Origin: Deltaproteobacteria bacterium RIFOXYA12_FULL_61_11
Lineage (GTDB): Bacteria > Bdellovibrionota_F > JAHFAK01 > YA12-FULL-61-11
Length of the DNA stretch: 8,852 nucleotides
Reading direction: 5' to 3'
NCBI GenBank assembly: GCA_001799195.1
Contig: MGSU01000167.1
Coordinates: forward strand, 1-8,852
The translations under genes were made by a program, and so were the position numbers. Position 1 is the first letter of the stretch. Every line of letters starts with the position of its first letter. Below, in pieces: positions 7,102-8,852 of this stretch. The notes beneath the pieces were generated by a model. It saw nothing but the letters and a program-made list of their open reading frames with translations, was not told where the DNA came from and did no database searches.

Positions 7102-8429
7102 CGCGCCACCTCAACGGGTTCGGGGCCGTGTTGGATCTTGTCGAAGAGGAGGTGCAGGAACAGGGCTCCGAGCAGGAGGTACACCAGGATGAAGAGGCTC
7201 AGCGAGAACAGCACTTCGGCCGACCCCACGGTCGGGGAGAACCCCTCGCTGGTGCGCAAGAGCCCCTGGACCAGCCAGGGTTGCCGGCCTACCTCGGCGG
7301 CCATCCAACCGACTTGATTGGCGATTTGGGGTCCGAGGACCGAGAGCACCAACAGCCGGAGTATGAAGGGATGTCGTTCGAGCGTGCCGAGCAGGTCGAG
7401 CAGGAGGGCGAGGAGAGCCAGACCGATCAAACCGAGGCCGAGCGCGACCATGAGGTGGTAAGCCTGAAACACCAGGTTCACCGGCGGACGGTCTTCGGGG
7501 GGGAAGGCACGCAGGCCGGTCACCGCGGCGTCGGCATCGCCGTGGATCATCCAGCCGAGCAAGCCGGGCAGGGAGGGTCCGTAGACTTCTTCAGAAGCTT
7601 CGTCGACCCAACCGAAGAGGTACAGCTCGGCAGGTTCGGAGGCGGGGTAGTGGCCTTCGAAGGCGGCCAACTTGGCCGGTTGGTTCACAGCGACGCCGGA
7701 GGCACTGCCGTGCCCGCTGAGCAGTTGCAGCACCGAACTCAGAGCAGCCAGGACGAGACCGAGGCGCAGCGATTTCTTCGACGGTTCGAGGTGTCGACGC
7801 TTCAGGAGATACCAGGCCGAGACGCTCACCACGAGGAAGGCTCCGGCCATCCAGGCTCCGAGCAGGGCGTGGGTCAGGCGGTCGAGGGACGATGGGTTGA
7901 AGACCAACTCCCAGAAATCGGTGATCTCGGCCCTGCGGCCGGTTGCCGTTTCGACCAGATGATAGCCGGCCGGGGTTTGTTGCCAGGAGTTTGCCACGAT
8001 GATCCAGACGGCGCTGAGGTGAGCTCCAAGGGCGACCAGGACGGTCGCCAGGAAGTGGAAGGCCGGGGAGACCCGTTCCCAGCCGAATAGGACCACGGCC
8101 AGGAAACCGCTCTCGAGGAAGAAGGCAAAAATCCCCTCGGCTGCCAGGGCGCTGCCGAACACGTCGCCGACGAAGCGGGAGTAGGTGGACCAGTTCGTCC
8201 CGAACTGGAATTCCAGGACGATACCCGTGGCCACGCCCAAGGCGAAGATGAGACCGAAGATTTTGGCCCAGAAGCGGGTCAGGCTTAGGTAGACCCGATC
8301 CCGGGTGCAGAGGTACCAGCCTTCCATTGTCACCAGCAGGATTCCCAACCCGATGCTGAGAGGAGGGAAGACGTAATGGAATGCCGCGGTGAGGGCGAAT
8401 TGCAGCCGGGACAGGGTTTCGAGGTCCAT
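7098..8429 (-). CDS. cydA: Cytochrome bd-type quinol oxidase subunit I
   Basis: This is the haem-bearing membrane subunit of a bd-type oxidase (443 residues). Visible family residues, with E. coli equivalents, are H18 (H19, high-spin haem ligand), E98 and E106 (E99/E107, proton path), H187 (H186, haem b558), K253 and E258 in QPAKLAAFE (K252/E257, quinol site), M327 (M393, haem b558) and GRQPW at 381-385. From K253 to M327 is 74 residues, against 141 in E. coli, so this is the short Q-loop class. The position equivalent to E. coli R391 is His (H325, in YHLM). The start matches the usual N-terminus, [12 protein letters not shown]. The nearest Shine-Dalgarno (GAGG) is 11 nt upstream, next to the stop of the parC-like gene. 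cydB follows with an ATGA overlap. Whether it is a true bd or a CIO-type enzyme cannot be told from this sequence. Confidence 0.97.
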   Translation of the reverse strand: MDLETLSRLQFALTAAFHYVFPPLSIGLGILLVTMEGWYLCTRDRVYLSLTRFWAKIFGLIFALGVATGIVLEFQFGTNWSTYSRFVGDVFGSALAAEGIFAFFLESGFLAVVLFGWERVSPAFHFLATVLVALGAHLSAVWIIVANSWQQTPAGYHLVETATGRRAEITDFWELVFNPSSLDRLTHALLGAWMAGAFLVVSVSAWYLLKRRHLEPSKKSLRLGLVLAALSSVLQLLSGHGSASGVAVNQPAKLAAFEGHYPASEPAELYLFGWVDEASEEVYGPSLPGLLGWMIHGDADAAVTGLRAFPPEDRPPVNLVFQAYHLMVALGLGLIGLALLALLLDLLGTLERHPFILRLLVLSVLGPQIANQVGWMAAEVGRQPWLVQGLLRTSEGFSPTVGSAEVLFSLSLFILVYLLLGALFLHLLFDKIQHGPEPVEVAR

Positions 8430-8437
8430 GGTCGGAT

Positions 8438-8852
8438 TTACCTCGCTGTTGGGGGGGGCGAGGAGGGCTCGGAGGCTCCGCTCTCGTCAGAGTGTTCGTG
8501 CTCCATGACCGGGATGGTCTCCGACGGTGGGAGCTCGGGTTCGAGCAGGGAGACCGAGGCGATGGTCGGCACGCGCAATCGTTTGCCCCTGGCCTTGAGC
8601 GTCCCGATATCGGCGAGCTGGCCGAGTTCCAGGTCCCGATCGGGGAGCGGGATGAGCATGCCCTGGTCGAAGTGCAAGCGCACCCTCGGTGCGGGCTCGG
8701 CACAGAGAAAGATCAAACGACCGCTCCGCTCGTCGGTGAGCAGGGAGGTGCGTTTTCCCCGGATGGTCTTGCCCGGGACCGTGAAGCGCTTGATGAAATA
8801 GGCATCGCGCTGGCCGTCGTAATGGATGGCGGTGAGCACGGTGTGCTCGTCG
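8438..8852 (-). CDS. parC: Type IIA topoisomerase subunit A, C-terminal fragment (ParC/GyrA-like), cut by window edge
   Basis: Only the last 137 or so codons are in the window, and the frame stays open to the right edge. The residue that could be read as a start (GTG at 8839) is preceded by in-frame codons D-E-H-T, so the gene continues beyond the window. The visible part resembles the last blades of the beta-pinwheel DNA-wrapping domain of the topoisomerase A subunit described in Bacteroidota and other phyla. It has AIHYDGQRDAYFIKRF, then a segment ending LIFLCAEP, then DLELGQLADIGTLKARGKRL. An acidic, Ser/Pro-rich tail of about 30 residues ends the protein. The gene ends in a C8 run (8458-8451) and TAA, 8 nt before cydA. 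Whether it belongs to topoisomerase IV or gyrase cannot be decided without the rest, so the symbol is provisional. Confidence 0.75.
   Translation of the reverse strand, partial: DEHTVLTAIHYDGQRDAYFIKRFTVPGKTIRGKRTSLLTDERSGRLIFLCAEPAPRVRLHFDQGMLIPLPDRDLELGQLADIGTLKARGKRLRVPTIASVSLLEPELPPSETIPVMEHEHSDESGASEPSSPPPTAR

Noticed and set aside
7591-8703. 370-codon minus-strand frame overlapping the end of parC and the start of cydA
   Set aside because: It is an out-of-frame shadow, very rich in Arg, Pro and Ser, across two strongly supported genes.
8438-8839. Standalone 133-residue protein starting at GTG 8839
   Set aside because: The frame stays open to the window edge, and the residues before the GTG fit the topoisomerase C-terminal pattern, so it is a fragment of a larger gene.

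Overview
The window is a GC-rich bacterial chromosome segment in which every supported gene lies on the minus strand. In transcription order (right to left) they are: the 3' end of a type IIA topoisomerase A subunit (parC-like, cut by the right window edge), cydA, cydB, an MBL-fold metallohydrolase, an alpha-glucan phosphorylase, methionyl-tRNA synthetase (metG), and a small uncharacterised protein resembling the C-terminal domain of the myxobacterial MXAN_5187 family. I see no tRNA or rRNA gene, CRISPR array, insertion sequence, phage gene or toxin-antitoxin pair. No stretch over 300 bases lacks a gene.

Organism: the MXAN_5187-like protein suggests Myxococcota or another deltaproteobacterial/Acidobacteriota-like lineage. 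The topoisomerase tail resembles the form found in Bacteroidota and several other phyla. The MetRS is the long type with two zinc knuckles and a fused tRNA-binding domain. These clues do not settle the phylum. All come from recognising families by eye, not from a search.

Right part (about 6079-8852): the parC-like gene stops 8 nt before cydA, and its stop codon lies next to the cydA Shine-Dalgarno. cydA and cydB share an ATGA overlap. CydAB is a cytochrome bd-type quinol oxidase of the short Q-loop class. Middle (about 2971-6038): the MBL-fold hydrolase starts 40 nt after cydB, and the glucan phosphorylase starts about 50 nt after that. Left (95-2852): a 118-nt gap holds a weak hairpin and a 7-bp tandem repeat. 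After it come metG and, 7 nt downstream, the MXAN_5187-like gene, whose ribosome binding site abuts the metG stop.

The likely picture is one or two co-directional transcription units: parC-cydAB-MBL-glgP, and metG with its small partner. They cover DNA topology, low-oxygen respiration, storage-glucan breakdown and translation. This looks like ordinary core-genome content, with no clear sign of a new system. The points most worth a second look are the uncharacterised protein coupled to metG, an Arg-to-His change at a usually conserved CydA site, the MBL-phosphorylase pairing, and a C8 run at the end of parC from which a -1 slip would read in frame into cydA.
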